DNA of 64,000 bases. Origin: Flavobacterium dankookense. GTDB lineage: Bacteria; Bacteroidota; Bacteroidia; Flavobacteriales; Flavobacteriaceae. The stretch spans positions 360,664 to 424,663 of the forward strand of contig NZ_SNXR01000013.1 of NCBI RefSeq assembly GCF_004362665.1, written 5' to 3'. The notes under the pieces were generated by a model. That model did no database searches, was not told the origin of the DNA, and was given only the letters and a program-made list of their open reading frames with translations. Below are positions 1-8,231 of this stretch, in pieces (positions within the stretch are counted from its first letter, which is position 1; each line of letters opens with the position of its first letter). The position numbers and the translations under genes were made by a program.

Positions 1-725
1 AGGTTTGCACCATACCAAAACGTGCTTACATATTCCATCGAACTCATATCCGATCCGGTTCCCATACTTAAGAAATAGTTCCACTCATAGTAATCTGCTT
101 GTTGGAGTTTTTTTTCAGAGTTGATGTGTAGCAAATACTTATCCAAACTTACTTTTTGCAAAAGCGAGTCCTGTTTCGGGAGTTTGTGTGGATATTTTAA
201 ATCATAAAACTTGGCGTTTGTTCGTGTTTCGTCATTAAAAGCACCCAATTCCAAATATAATTTCTGTATGGCTTCATCCACCTTATTTTTTGGTTTATAG
301 GTGCTGTCTGCCAATTCTTCGGGTTGGTAGTTGATGCCGATAACTTTTTTATGGTTCAATACTTTGGCGGTTTTCATTCCCAGTTGGAATATTTCGTTTG
401 CCTTTGTTTTTAGTCGTGCTGGTTCTTTGCCTTGCAGATAGTCATTGTAAATACTATCGTAATAGGCTTGATTTTTTTCGCTGAATTCTAAGAATATTTT
501 GTCTGGTTTTTGATTGGCAAGTTTTGTAACCAGACCTGCTATTTCGCTTTGTCTTTTTGCAGAAAACAAGTTGGAGTGCAGTTTACTCGTACTGTCGATG
601 CTTTGATTAAAATGAAAAGTACCCAGTAGTATTATCTTGATTTTTTTGTGACTGCTCTGTCCATTGATAGAAAATGATAAAAACAAAAGAACAATAGTAG
701 CTACTTTTTTAATCGAATTTTTCAT
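1..725 (-). CDS. DUF5694-like secreted protein (3' end off window)
   Basis: The reading frame starts at the ATG whose complement is 723-725 and stays open to base 1, giving about 241 residues; the C-terminus lies outside the window. An N-terminal signal peptide (MKNSIKKVATIVLLFLSFSINGQ) is followed by KIILLGTFHFNQS, the 'LLGTFHF' opening typical of DUF5694 proteins in Bacteroidota. The sequence continues with KIFLEFSEKNQAYYDSIYNDY and a GTGSDMSSMEY segment. The family resembles TraB/erythromycin-esterase-like folds, but its reaction is not established. It is probably exported to the periplasm. The family call comes from the opening motif and signal peptide only. Confidence 0.7.
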   Translation of the reverse strand, partial: MKNSIKKVATIVLLFLSFSINGQSSHKKIKIILLGTFHFNQSIDSTSKLHSNLFSAKRQSEIAGLVTKLANQKPDKIFLEFSEKNQAYYDSIYNDYLQGKEPARLKTKANEIFQLGMKTAKVLNHKKVIGINYQPEELADSTYKPKNKVDEAIQKLYLELGAFNDETRTNAKFYDLKYPHKLPKQDSLLQKVSLDKYLLHINSEKKLQQADYYEWNYFLSMGTGSDMSSMEYVSTFWYGAN

Positions 726-994
726 AGTTGAATTGCGTTTTTGGCGTTTAGAGTAACGCGATGCCGAGTTGCGTTAGAAATGGTTTTTTAAAAATTTGCA
801 TTAAAGATAAGTAAAATTTCAATTTAGTTTCAACCTGCTTTGCGCTCACCAAATGCAGATGAGGTTAGAACTTCTAAAATCAACTTCAAAAATCAACTTC
901 TAACCTACTAGGGTAACGTTTACTTATAGCTAACATGGCTTATAGTACTTGGTTTACCATAAATAGCATAAAAAGGTCTTTACTTAAGTATAAA
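726..994. other. Non-coding spacer upstream of the DUF5694 gene
   Basis: No credible ORF is present. A small hairpin, TAACGC / GCGTTA, spans 753-775. The phrase 'atcaactt' recurs around 880-902. The spacer should contain the promoter of the leftward DUF5694 gene, but no clean TAnnTTTG element was found; TATCTTTA near 805 on the minus strand is the nearest match. Confidence 0.5.
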
Positions 995-1225
995 GCTAAA
1001 CTTATATGAGTATAAGGCTATACTAAGTTGAGCATAAGGCTAAACTAAGTTGAGCATAAGGCTATACTAAGTTGAGCATAAGGCTAAACTAAGTTGAGCA
1101 TAAAGCTATACTAAGTTGAGCATAAGGCTAAACTAAGTTGAGCATAAGGCTATACTAAGTTTAGCATAAGGCTATACTAAGTTGAGCATAAGGCTAAACT
1201 AAGTTGAGTATAAAGCTATACTAAG
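995..1225. repeat. 22-bp direct tandem repeat array
   Basis: Ten and a half units of 22 bp follow the pattern gctaWactaagttgagcata + ag. Units alternate almost strictly between gctaaact and gctatact, so the effective period is 44 bp. The first unit is the most diverged (cttatatgag). One unit has tttagc in place of ttgagc. The period is not a multiple of three and no frame stays open. The array lies between a leftward secreted-protein gene and another leftward gene, so it is intergenic. Confidence 0.95.
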
Positions 1226-1290
1226 CTATGCTTTATACTATTGTTTGCTATGCCTTATACTATTGTTTACTATGCCTTATACTATTGTTT
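1226..1290. repeat. Three 22-bp repeats in partly inverted orientation
   Basis: Three contiguous copies of ctatgcYttatactattgtt plus two bases abut the 22-bp array at its right edge. Read on the opposite strand they contain agtataaggcatag, matching the agcataaggctata core of the main array. The block is therefore a partly inverted, diverged version with the same 22-bp period. Confidence 0.85.
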
Positions 1291-1392
1291 TTAATTTTTA
1301 ACACTGAAAATGAAGGAGTTACAAAGCGCTTTTTTTACCTATACAAAACAACGGTTTGCTGGTTTTTCAACTTGTGGGAGTAACTTATAGCC

Positions 1393-1434
1393 AAAAAAAA
1401 ACCTTTGCGACCGTTTTACAGGATGGCAAAGGTT
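1393..1434 (-). terminator. Terminator after the 1509-2057 gene
   Basis: AACCTTTGC (1400-1408) pairs with GCAAAGGTT (1426-1434) around a 17-nt loop. Read leftward, the stem runs into a tract of about nine T. It sits about 75 bp beyond the stop of the leftward secreted-protein gene. Confidence 0.65.
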
Positions 1435-1508
1435 AGGGTTTTGTGGTGGTATTTTTTATTGGGTTTTTGCGGGTAGAGATTGTAAATCCGTGTTATCTGA
1501 GTGGATTT

Positions 1509-2057
1509 TTAGTTACAATTCATTTCATAATCTTTTACAAGTTCAATAACTCCGGCTTCACCTTGAATAGTTAATGTTTTATCCTCAACTTTTTGTAAAG
1601 TACTTTGACAATCTGGAATTGCCTTAGCAATTTCTTTTTTAGAAATTAGTCTGCTCAATCCTTTTGCTTCCATGTAGATTACTTTACCGTCGGATTTTTT
1701 TATAATATAAACATTGAAAGCATTAGTTTTTACTCTGAATAATTTGAGTTTGTTCGAGTACATCTCCAAGGCAAATCCTCTATCTTGAATGTTCTCAAAA
1801 CGTAAAACTTCATTGTCATATGTAAAGCTAAAAGAACTTACATCTGTTGGCAGTAGCTTAACTTTATCACCTTGTTTATCTAAGTATGTAATTTTTTCTT
1901 GTAGTAAGACTTCTAGATTAGATTTAGAAATATGACCCATTTTTAATTCGACATTCTTTATGGTATCATTTTTTTTGGTAATTATTTCCACATTTTGAAT
2001 TTGGGAAAAGGAATTACAAAATCCAAAAATAACAAGACCTAAGGTTAAAAATTTCAT
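1509..2057 (-). CDS. Secreted hypothetical protein, 182 aa
   Basis: Not recognised. Residues 1-19 form a signal peptide (LTLGLVIFGFCNSFSQ) ending in the SFSQ/A-type junction common in Flavobacterium. The mature part is mixed alpha/beta: ITKKNDTIKNVELKMGHI near the start, then a stretch around SFSFTYDNEVLRFENI, and a C-terminal CQSTLQKVEDKTLTIQG segment ending in NCN. Two Cys near the C-terminus (in IPDCQ and MNCN) could form a disulfide. No catalytic motif is evident. It is transcribed leftward from a spacer of about 180 bp and followed by a good terminator, so it is probably monocistronic. Confidence 0.6.
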   Translation of the reverse strand: MKFLTLGLVIFGFCNSFSQIQNVEIITKKNDTIKNVELKMGHISKSNLEVLLQEKITYLDKQGDKVKLLPTDVSSFSFTYDNEVLRFENIQDRGFALEMYSNKLKLFRVKTNAFNVYIIKKSDGKVIYMEAKGLSRLISKKEIAKAIPDCQSTLQKVEDKTLTIQGEAGVIELVKDYEMNCN

Positions 2058-2240
2058 GTATTAGTTTTTTAAATTAATTATTATAAGCTTACCAGCAAAC
2101 CATCCTTGTATGACATTATTTTGATTGGCAAGTTTGCATACTGCTATAGTTTTTTGGGAATAAAGATAAAATTTATTGCAAAATATAAAGGTGCATTTAC
2201 TGCAAAATTTGTATTTGATGAAAAAGGCTATTAGTTGCAG

Positions 2241-3281
2241 TTATCTTGATAGAGATATTAACCACTTATCTAATAGATTTGATAAGTAGTCATTTGGACT
2301 ATCTCCATTATCTTTAAGTTTTAACATTTCACACAAATTTTCGTCAGATAAAATCATTATTAGTTTACCATGCTCTTTAAGTGATCCTTTTGCGGCTTGA
2401 ATTGCTCCGTCTGTGCCGCCAAGACGAGAAATAATAAATCCAACAGAACGTAAAGCTTTATTAAACAAATATCGTTCTGTTGTGTAAATTTGATCTTGGC
2501 TTATTTTTGCGCAATAATTTTTAAATTCAAATAATATAAAACGAGTATTAAAAGCATTAATTAATGCTTTCCAATAGTCATCGCTAGAAGCAATACGGCA
2601 TATTAGGTCAAAGCGTGATAGTCCATCATCTGTTCTTGTTTGTTTGTCCCAAAGAGAAAGATCATTCTCAAATAGGAATTCTAAAATCTCTTTACACTTT
2701 TTTTCGTAAGCATTCCAGTCATTTTTTCCACATTGAATTTTCTGAAGCTCTTTATAAAGATGCGCTCCTTTGTTTACAGGTATAGTTTTAAAATTGACTT
2801 GAGTATTTTTATCCTCACTTTCTTCATTTAATTTCTCCGATTCGAAACCACCAAAAACATAATTTGTATTTGTGCCTTGCTGAGCTTCTAATAGTAACTT
2901 TTCAAATTGATCTCTTAAATCACTTGACAATGTTGTAAGAAATGAGTATAATGTATTTCTATCCCAAATCGATATTCCATAGTCATCTATTATTTTATTT
3001 TTTAAGGCTATACCGACTAAACTATTTACTATCAAAGTTCCAGAATTACCATTTTGTTGTTTTAAGTTATAGGCTAGTCGATTTGCACTTTCAGTAATAA
3101 CTGATGCGGGAATATGTGCTGAACGATAAAATTTAATTTCAATATATTTTTTAACATTTTTTCGATTAGCAATAATATCTACACCTTTATCTAATCTAGT
3201 CCTTAATTCAATAGAATATCCCATTAACTCTAAAAGTTGTGATATGATTTCTTCAAATTCTTTGTGATGTTGATAGTTCAT
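2241..3281 (-). CDS. Protein with two PD-(D/E)XK nuclease-like cores
   Basis: The 346-aa protein contains two restriction-endonuclease-like cores. The N-terminal core has E9/E10, D35 (KGVDIIA) and E48-I-K50 (YIEIKFY), the D-n-ExK layout of Mrr/type IV-like nucleases. The C-terminal core repeats this with a Glu in the helix near 199, D225 (SRFDLICRI) and E252-F-K254 (ILFEFKNY). A variable linker (about 130-170) separates them. There is no signal peptide, helicase or methyltransferase, so it does not look like a classical restriction-modification operon. The two-core reading is inference from motif spacing. A DNA-cleaving defence or repair role is likely, and one core may be inactive. It is flanked by spacers of 183 and 347 bp and appears monocistronic. 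Confidence 0.6.
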   Translation of the reverse strand: MNYQHHKEFEEIISQLLELMGYSIELRTRLDKGVDIIANRKNVKKYIEIKFYRSAHIPASVITESANRLAYNLKQQNGNSGTLIVNSLVGIALKNKIIDDYGISIWDRNTLYSFLTTLSSDLRDQFEKLLLEAQQGTNTNYVFGGFESEKLNEESEDKNTQVNFKTIPVNKGAHLYKELQKIQCGKNDWNAYEKKCKEILEFLFENDLSLWDKQTRTDDGLSRFDLICRIASSDDYWKALINAFNTRFILFEFKNYCAKISQDQIYTTERYLFNKALRSVGFIISRLGGTDGAIQAAKGSLKEHGKLIMILSDENLCEMLKLKDNGDSPNDYLSNLLDKWLISLSR

Positions 3282-3616
3282 TGTTTACGATTTAATAATT
3301 GCACCTAACTTGGTTATATCTTTCTAAAATTAATTGATTTTATTCCAAAGCATCATGTTATGCGCATCTTTTTTTTCTTTTAATTTTTAATTCAAATTAC
3401 CTTCTCCACAAAGTCTAACAACTTTAATGCATTTGTACTTTCCAAATATAAAAGTATTTACAATCAATCAACTCCGTATTTATACCTATTTTTTACAAAC
3501 CTAAAACAAAAAAACAATTCTATTTTACGGGTTTCCGTAATGAAGTGTTTTTTTTAGTATTAAATCTCGGTTTCAGGTCGCTGTAAACGGAACACTGCCA
3601 CTGCCAACTTATTGCT
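3282..3616. other. Divergent spacer between the nuclease and helicase genes
   Basis: No gene is seen. It contains AT-rich sequence, a perfect palindrome TTACGG-GTTT-CCGTAA at 3525-3540 followed by a T-rich stretch, and a run of ACTGCC words at 3590-3610 just before the helicase promoter element. Confidence 0.5.
3525..3540. promoter_or_regulatory. Palindrome, possible operator
   Basis: TTACGG and CCGTAA are perfect inverted half-sites around GTTT. The site lies about 90 bp upstream of the rightward helicase gene and about 245 bp upstream of the leftward nuclease gene. It could be a regulator binding site or a short hairpin; nothing shows which. Confidence 0.3.
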
Positions 3617-3624
3617 TACCTTTG
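3617..3624 (+). promoter_or_regulatory. -7 element TACCTTTG, leaderless start
   Basis: The Bacteroidota -7 consensus TAnnTTTG ends four bases before the helicase ATG (TACCTTTG-CTGC-ATG). The transcription start should therefore fall on or next to the A of the start codon. No clear -33 TTG is visible at 17-23 bp upstream. Confidence 0.5.
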
Positions 3625-3628
3625 CTGC

Positions 3629-4972
3629 ATGAAAAATCAGCACCATTTAAATAACTTACTTTTAAATTTAGGGATTGAAAACCTAAACGACATGCAACTT
3701 GCCGCACAAGAAACTATTGTAAACGATAGCAATGTTTTGTTGCTTTCGCCAACGGGTTCGGGTAAAACATTGGCGTTTTTGTTGCCAGTCTTTGCCTTGC
3801 TAGAAGAGGAAATTACGGGTGTGCAATGTTTGATTTTAGTGCCATCGAGAGAGTTGGCGTTACAAATTGAGCAGGTTTGGAAAAAAATGGGTACAGCCTA
3901 TAAAGTAAACGTGTGCTATGGTGGCCATGCCATCGAAACCGAAATCAAGAACTTATCCAATCCGCCAGCGGTTTTAATTGGAACACCTGGACGTATAGCC
4001 GATCATATCGATAGAGAAACGTTTAAAGTGGATGGTATTCAAACTTTGATTTTGGATGAATTTGACAAGTCGCTGCAACTCGGTTTTCACGAGCAAATGT
4101 CTTTTATTATCAGTAGGTTGACCAAAGTGAACAAAAGGGTTTTGGTTTCGGCTACATCGGGTATTGAAATTCCAAGATATACCCAAGTGGTGCATCCAAC
4201 GGTTTTGGATTTTATTCCCTCGGAAGAAGAAAAAGTAAATCTTGCTATGAAGTTGGTCGTTTCTAAAGACAAAGATAAAATGGAGACGTTGTTTCAGTTG
4301 ATTTGTTCGCTGAAATCGCAATCGGCTTTGGTGTTTTGCAATCACAGAGATGCTGCAGAACGCATCAGTGATACGCTCAACGAAAAAGGAATTTATGCTA
4401 CTTATTATCACGGTGGCATGGAGCAAGACGAACGCGAGCGTGCTTTAATTCAGTTTAGAAACGGCAGTGTGAGTTATTTGGTTACTACGGATTTGGCGGC
4501 TAGAGGATTGGATATACCCGAGATGAAACACGTTATTCATTATCATTTGCCTTTTAAAGAAGACGAATTCACCCACCGAAACGGTCGAACAGCTAGAATG
4601 TTGGCTTCGGGAACGGCTTATATCATCATTCACGAAAGTGAAAAAAAGCACGATTATATCGATTATGATATGCCAGTTCTAAAGGTGGACACCGCAACAA
4701 CTTTACCAAAACCACCCGAGTTTCAAACGATTTACATCAGCGGTGGAAAGAAAAACAAATTGAATAAAATAGACATCGTTGGTTTCTTTTCTCAAAAAGG
4801 AAAACTAGAAAAAGGCGATTTAGGACTGATTGAGGTGAAAGATTTTATTTCGTTTGCTGCGGTGAAATACAATAAAGTGAACGGCTTACTTTCTAATATT
4901 CGCGATGAAAAAATGAAAGGGAAGAAGTTTAAAATTGAAGTAGCACGAAAAGTGATTAAGAAAGAGGAGTAG
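3629..4972 (+). CDS. DEAD-box RNA helicase with DbpA-type RNA-binding C-terminus
   Basis: This 447-aa ATP-dependent RNA helicase carries all core motifs: Q-motif region near 20-27, Walker A PTGSGKT (41-47), PSRELALQ (72-79), TPGR (119-122), motif II DEFD (143-146), SAT (174-176), LVFCNHRDAA, TDLAARGLDIP and HRNGRTAR. Motif II reads DEFD rather than DEAD. The last ~75 residues (IYISGGKKNKLNKIDIVGFF onward) match the DbpA RNA-binding domain, which in E. coli DbpA targets 23S rRNA hairpin 92. A role in 50S ribosome assembly is therefore likely, though the specificity is inferred. The ATG was chosen because TAnnTTTG lies four bases upstream. It is convergent with coaD. Confidence 0.92.
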   Translation: MKNQHHLNNLLLNLGIENLNDMQLAAQETIVNDSNVLLLSPTGSGKTLAFLLPVFALLEEEITGVQCLILVPSRELALQIEQVWKKMGTAYKVNVCYGGHAIETEIKNLSNPPAVLIGTPGRIADHIDRETFKVDGIQTLILDEFDKSLQLGFHEQMSFIISRLTKVNKRVLVSATSGIEIPRYTQVVHPTVLDFIPSEEEKVNLAMKLVVSKDKDKMETLFQLICSLKSQSALVFCNHRDAAERISDTLNEKGIYATYYHGGMEQDERERALIQFRNGSVSYLVTTDLAARGLDIPEMKHVIHYHLPFKEDEFTHRNGRTARMLASGTAYIIIHESEKKHDYIDYDMPVLKVDTATTLPKPPEFQTIYISGGKKNKLNKIDIVGFFSQKGKLEKGDLGLIEVKDFISFAAVKYNKVNGLLSNIRDEKMKGKKFKIEVARKVIKKEE

Positions 4973-5022
4973 GTTTTAGTCTCAGTTTACTGTTTGGACT
5001 GACTGCTTACTGCGACTGGTAA

Positions 5023-5487
5023 CTATTTCTTCACCAAAACACTATCGGGAACTAAAACCGTGTAATCGCCACCGTTTCTTATCACATCGCGAACAATACT
5101 TGAACTGATATATGACGTTTTGGAAGCGGTTAAAAGAAAGACCGTTTCAATCTTCGATAGTTTTCGGTTGGTATGTGCAATGGCTTTTTCAAATTCAAAG
5201 TCGGCAGGATTGCGCAATCCACGGAGTATAAATTGTGCGTCTTCTTTTTTACACAAATCGATGGTCAATCCTTCATAGGTGATTACGCTAACTTTTGGCT
5301 CATTGGCAAACGCTTCTTCTATAAAACGTTTTCTATCCTCTAGCGAAAACATATATTTTTTATCCGCATTGATGCCAATGGCAACGACCACTTCATCAAA
5401 AAGTGAAATACCTCTTTTGATAATATCATAATGTCCCAAAGTGATTGGGTCAAACGAACCTGGGAAAACTGCTTTTCTTTTCATCAT
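5023..5487 (-). CDS. coaD: Phosphopantetheine adenylyltransferase
   Basis: CoaD transfers AMP from ATP to 4'-phosphopantetheine, the penultimate step of coenzyme A synthesis. The 154-aa length is typical. Signatures are the nucleotidyltransferase motif FPGSFDPITLGHYDII at the N-terminus (T/HxGH) and the C-terminal ISSSIVRDVIRNGGD. RGLRNPADFEFE, conserved in the substrate-binding middle, is also present. The start is either of two adjacent Met codons (5487 or 5484); the second fits the family slightly better. It lies 2 bp downstream of ddl on the same strand, so the two are co-transcribed. Confidence 0.97.
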   Translation of the reverse strand: MMKRKAVFPGSFDPITLGHYDIIKRGISLFDEVVVAIGINADKKYMFSLEDRKRFIEEAFANEPKVSVITYEGLTIDLCKKEDAQFILRGLRNPADFEFEKAIAHTNRKLSKIETVFLLTASKTSYISSSIVRDVIRNGGDYTVLVPDSVLVKK

Positions 5488-5489
5488 AA

Positions 5490-6464
5490 TTACTTGTTTA
5501 AAGCCAATTCCAAGGCATTTGTAAATAAATCAGTCAATGAAATTCCTGCGGCTGCCGCTTGTTGAGGGATTAAACTCTCGGTGGTTAAACCCGGAATAGT
5601 GTTCATTTCCAGCATGTGTGGTTCATTATCAACAATGATGAATTCACTTCTAGAAAAACCACTCATTTTCAATACTTCGTAGGCTTTTTTGGCTACAGCC
5701 GAAACTTTTGCAGTCATTTCAGGAGAAATTCTAGCTGGCGTTATTTCTTGAGATTTTCCTAAATATTTGGCTTCATAATCGAAGAAATCATTTTCGGAAA
5801 CAATTTCAGTGATAGGTAAAACGGTAATTTCACCTTTGTAGTTAATCACTCCAACCGAAACTTCGGTACCATCAAGGAAACTTTCGATAATGATTTCGTT
5901 GTCTTCTTTATAGGCAGTTTCGATAGCAGGAAGAAATTCTTCTTTAGTTTTTACTTTAGAAATTCCAAAACTTGAACCCGATTTGTTGGGTTTAACAAAA
6001 CAAGGCAAACCAACTGTTTTTAATATTAAATCGGTATTAATGTCATCGCCAAAATTTAAATAATACGACGTTGCCGTTTTTATTCCGTAGGGTTTTAAAA
6101 CAGACAATAAATCACGCTTGTTGAAGGTTAAAGCTGCTTGATAATAATCGCAGGAACTTTGTGGTATTTCTAATAGTTCAAAATAGGCTTGCATTAATCC
6201 ATCTTCGCCTGGCGTTCCGTGAATAGCGTTGAACACTACATCAAAGTTGATTTTAGTTCCTTTTACAGTTACAGAAAAATCGTTTTTATCAACAGGGAAT
6301 TCGGTATCAGTGTCGTCAACATAAACCCATTTTTCTTTGAAAATGTGAATTCTGTAGGCTTCATATTTTGTTTTGTCTAAAAATTGATAAACAACATTTC
6401 CACTTTTTAACGATATTTGATATTCGCTTGAATAACCGCCCATGATGATGGCAACTTTTTTCAT
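5490..6464 (-). CDS. ddl: D-alanine--D-alanine ligase
   Basis: This cytoplasmic ATP-grasp enzyme joins two D-Ala to make the dipeptide terminus of peptidoglycan precursors. Visible features are the N-terminal MGGYSSEYQISLKSG, AIHGTPGEDGLMQAYFE (ligase N-domain signature), FVKPNKSGSSFGISKV (ATP-grasp loop) and MLEMNTIPGLTTESLIPQ with the metal-binding Glu and Asn. At 324 aa it is normal length. It is the first gene of a ddl-coaD unit and is divergent from the PASTA-protein gene. A possible minus-strand -7 element (TAATTTTG, 6500-6507) lies 36 bp upstream. Confidence 0.97.
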   Translation of the reverse strand: MKKVAIIMGGYSSEYQISLKSGNVVYQFLDKTKYEAYRIHIFKEKWVYVDDTDTEFPVDKNDFSVTVKGTKINFDVVFNAIHGTPGEDGLMQAYFELLEIPQSSCDYYQAALTFNKRDLLSVLKPYGIKTATSYYLNFGDDINTDLILKTVGLPCFVKPNKSGSSFGISKVKTKEEFLPAIETAYKEDNEIIIESFLDGTEVSVGVINYKGEITVLPITEIVSENDFFDYEAKYLGKSQEITPARISPEMTAKVSAVAKKAYEVLKMSGFSRSEFIIVDNEPHMLEMNTIPGLTTESLIPQQAAAAGISLTDLFTNALELALNK

Positions 6465-6543
6465 TTCTGTCTAAGGATTAGTTTATGTATTAGGTTAAAC
6501 AAAATTATCAATTTTTTTCAAACAAAATGGCTTTAGGTTTTTA

Positions 6544-6551
6544 TATATTTG
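6544..6551 (+). promoter_or_regulatory. -7 element TATATTTG for PASTA-rluD
   Basis: TATATTTG ends 16 bp before the PASTA-protein ATG and fits TAnnTTTG. No good -33 TTG is seen. Confidence 0.4.
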
Positions 6552-6567
6552 CCTAAATTAATTTTTT

Positions 6568-7197
6568 ATGAGTTTACGAAAATACTTAACTAGTCGGGTT
6601 TTCTTTGGCCAAATTCTTTTTGCCATTGTCTCTGTTGGTATTGTTGCCTTTTTGTTTTTTAATAGTTTGAACTATCTCACCAATCATGGCGAAGAAATAG
6701 AAGTGCCGAACTTGAGTAAACTTTCAGTGGAACAAGCTGAGGAAAAACTAAGCGATTTGGATTTGGATTACATCATTCTTGATACGGTTGATTATAGAGC
6801 AGAATTTCCAAAACTGACTATAGTAGAACAAGAACCAAAAGCTGGCGCAAAAGTAAAAGGCGGTAGAAAAGTATATTTAAAAATAAACGCATCCACTTTT
6901 ACTATGGTTGCTGTTCCCGATTTAATTGAAAAAACCTATCGACAAGCCGTTCCAACCTTAAAAGCAATTGGTTTGCAAGAAGGAACCATTACCTATAAAC
7001 CTTATTTAGGAAAAGACATGGTACTTGAAATGATGATGAATGGACAACGAGTAAAACCAGGTCAGAAAGTATTAAAATCATCAAAAATAGATTTAGTTCT
7101 AGGTGATGGAAAAGTAGTTTTTGATGATACTATGTTAGATTCTACGGCTGTTGATTCTACTGAAATACCTCCAATAGATACTGTTGATGGAGAATAA
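6568..7197 (+). CDS. Membrane-anchored PASTA-domain protein
   Basis: The 209-aa protein has a short cytoplasmic N-terminus, one transmembrane helix at about 14-34 (FFGQILFAIVSVGIVAFLFF) and an extracytoplasmic part with two PASTA repeats. The first begins IEVPNLSKLSVEQAEEKL and the second VAVPDLIEKTYRQAVPTL. PASTA domains bind peptidoglycan fragments or muropeptides in kinases and penicillin-binding proteins. Here they occur without a catalytic domain, as is common in Flavobacteriia. The C-terminal tail is Asp/Thr-rich. The stop overlaps the start of rluD by 14 bp, indicating a two-gene operon divergent from ddl-coaD. Confidence 0.88.
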   Translation: MSLRKYLTSRVFFGQILFAIVSVGIVAFLFFNSLNYLTNHGEEIEVPNLSKLSVEQAEEKLSDLDLDYIILDTVDYRAEFPKLTIVEQEPKAGAKVKGGRKVYLKINASTFTMVAVPDLIEKTYRQAVPTLKAIGLQEGTITYKPYLGKDMVLEMMMNGQRVKPGQKVLKSSKIDLVLGDGKVVFDDTMLDSTAVDSTEIPPIDTVDGE

Positions 7198-8227
7198 TCA
7201 AGATTTCGAACTAGAAGAAGAGTTTTTTGAACACCACCGATTTGTTTCTCCAAAAGGACAATCGTTGTTGCGTGTTGATAAATTTTTGATGGGATTTATT
7301 GAGTTTGCTACCCGCAATAAAATTCAGCAAGCCGCCGAAAAAGGCAATATCTGGGTAAATGATATTCCTGTAAAATCCAATTATAGAGTAAAACCCTTTG
7401 ATGTGGTTCGCGTGATGCTTACACATCCACCATTTGAGAACCATATTCTTCCCGAAAATATACCTTTGGATATTGTTTATGAAGACGAAGCTTTGTTGGT
7501 AATTAACAAACCACCAGGTTTAGTGGTTCATCCAGGTCATGGAAATTATACAGGAACTTTGGTGAATGCTTTGGCTTTTCATTTTGAAAATTTGCCAATG
7601 AATTCTAGTGAACGACCAGGTTTAGTGCATCGAATTGATAAAAATACTTCGGGACTTTTAGTGGTTGCAAAAACAGAAGCAGCCATGACGCATTTAGCCA
7701 AACAGTTTGAAGATAAATCGTCAGACCGAGAATATATTGCACTAGTTTGGGGAAATGTAAAAGAAGACGAAGGAACAATCGAAGGACACATTGCTCGACA
7801 TGTAAAAGACAGAATGCAAATGGCAGTTTATCCTGATGGCGAGCAAGGAAAACATGCTGTGACACACTATAAAGTACTGGAACGCTTTGGTTATGTTACG
7901 TTGGTTTCATGTAAATTAGAAACTGGAAGAACGCACCAAATTAGAGTTCATATGAAATATATTGGTCATACTTTATTTAATGATGAGCGATATGGCGGCA
8001 ATCTTATTCTAAAAGGTACTACGTTTACAAAATACAAACAGTTTATTGATAATTGCTTTAAAACACTACCAAGACAAGCGCTGCATGCCAAAACATTGGG
8101 ATTTGAACATCCAACTACTAAACAATTTATGAGTTTTGATACTGAAATTCCTAATGATATGAAGGAATGTATTGAAAAATGGCGCAATTATGCCAAATCC
8201 AACGCAACCGATTCAGACGAAGAATAG
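7184..8227 (+). CDS. rluD: RluD-family 23S rRNA pseudouridine synthase
   Basis: RluA-superfamily enzyme isomerising uridines in 23S rRNA helix 69 (1911/1915/1917 in E. coli). The N-terminal S4 RNA-binding domain (RVDKFLMGFIEFATRNKIQQ) precedes the catalytic domain with the signature GLVHRIDKNTSGLLVVAK, whose Asp is the nucleophile (RID in place of the usual RLD). HPGHGNYTGTLVNALAFH and GRTHQIRVHMKYIGHTLFND complete the family pattern. The 347-aa length is typical. Start is MMEN or the next Met, inside the 3' end of the PASTA gene. Exact target positions are by family analogy. Confidence 0.93.
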   Translation: MMENNQDFELEEEFFEHHRFVSPKGQSLLRVDKFLMGFIEFATRNKIQQAAEKGNIWVNDIPVKSNYRVKPFDVVRVMLTHPPFENHILPENIPLDIVYEDEALLVINKPPGLVVHPGHGNYTGTLVNALAFHFENLPMNSSERPGLVHRIDKNTSGLLVVAKTEAAMTHLAKQFEDKSSDREYIALVWGNVKEDEGTIEGHIARHVKDRMQMAVYPDGEQGKHAVTHYKVLERFGYVTLVSCKLETGRTHQIRVHMKYIGHTLFNDERYGGNLILKGTTFTKYKQFIDNCFKTLPRQALHAKTLGFEHPTTKQFMSFDTEIPNDMKECIEKWRNYAKSNATDSDEE

Positions 8228-8231
8228 TTTT

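Noticed and set aside
995..1290. CRISPR array
   Set aside because: The 22-bp units are contiguous with no unique spacers and there are no cas genes nearby.
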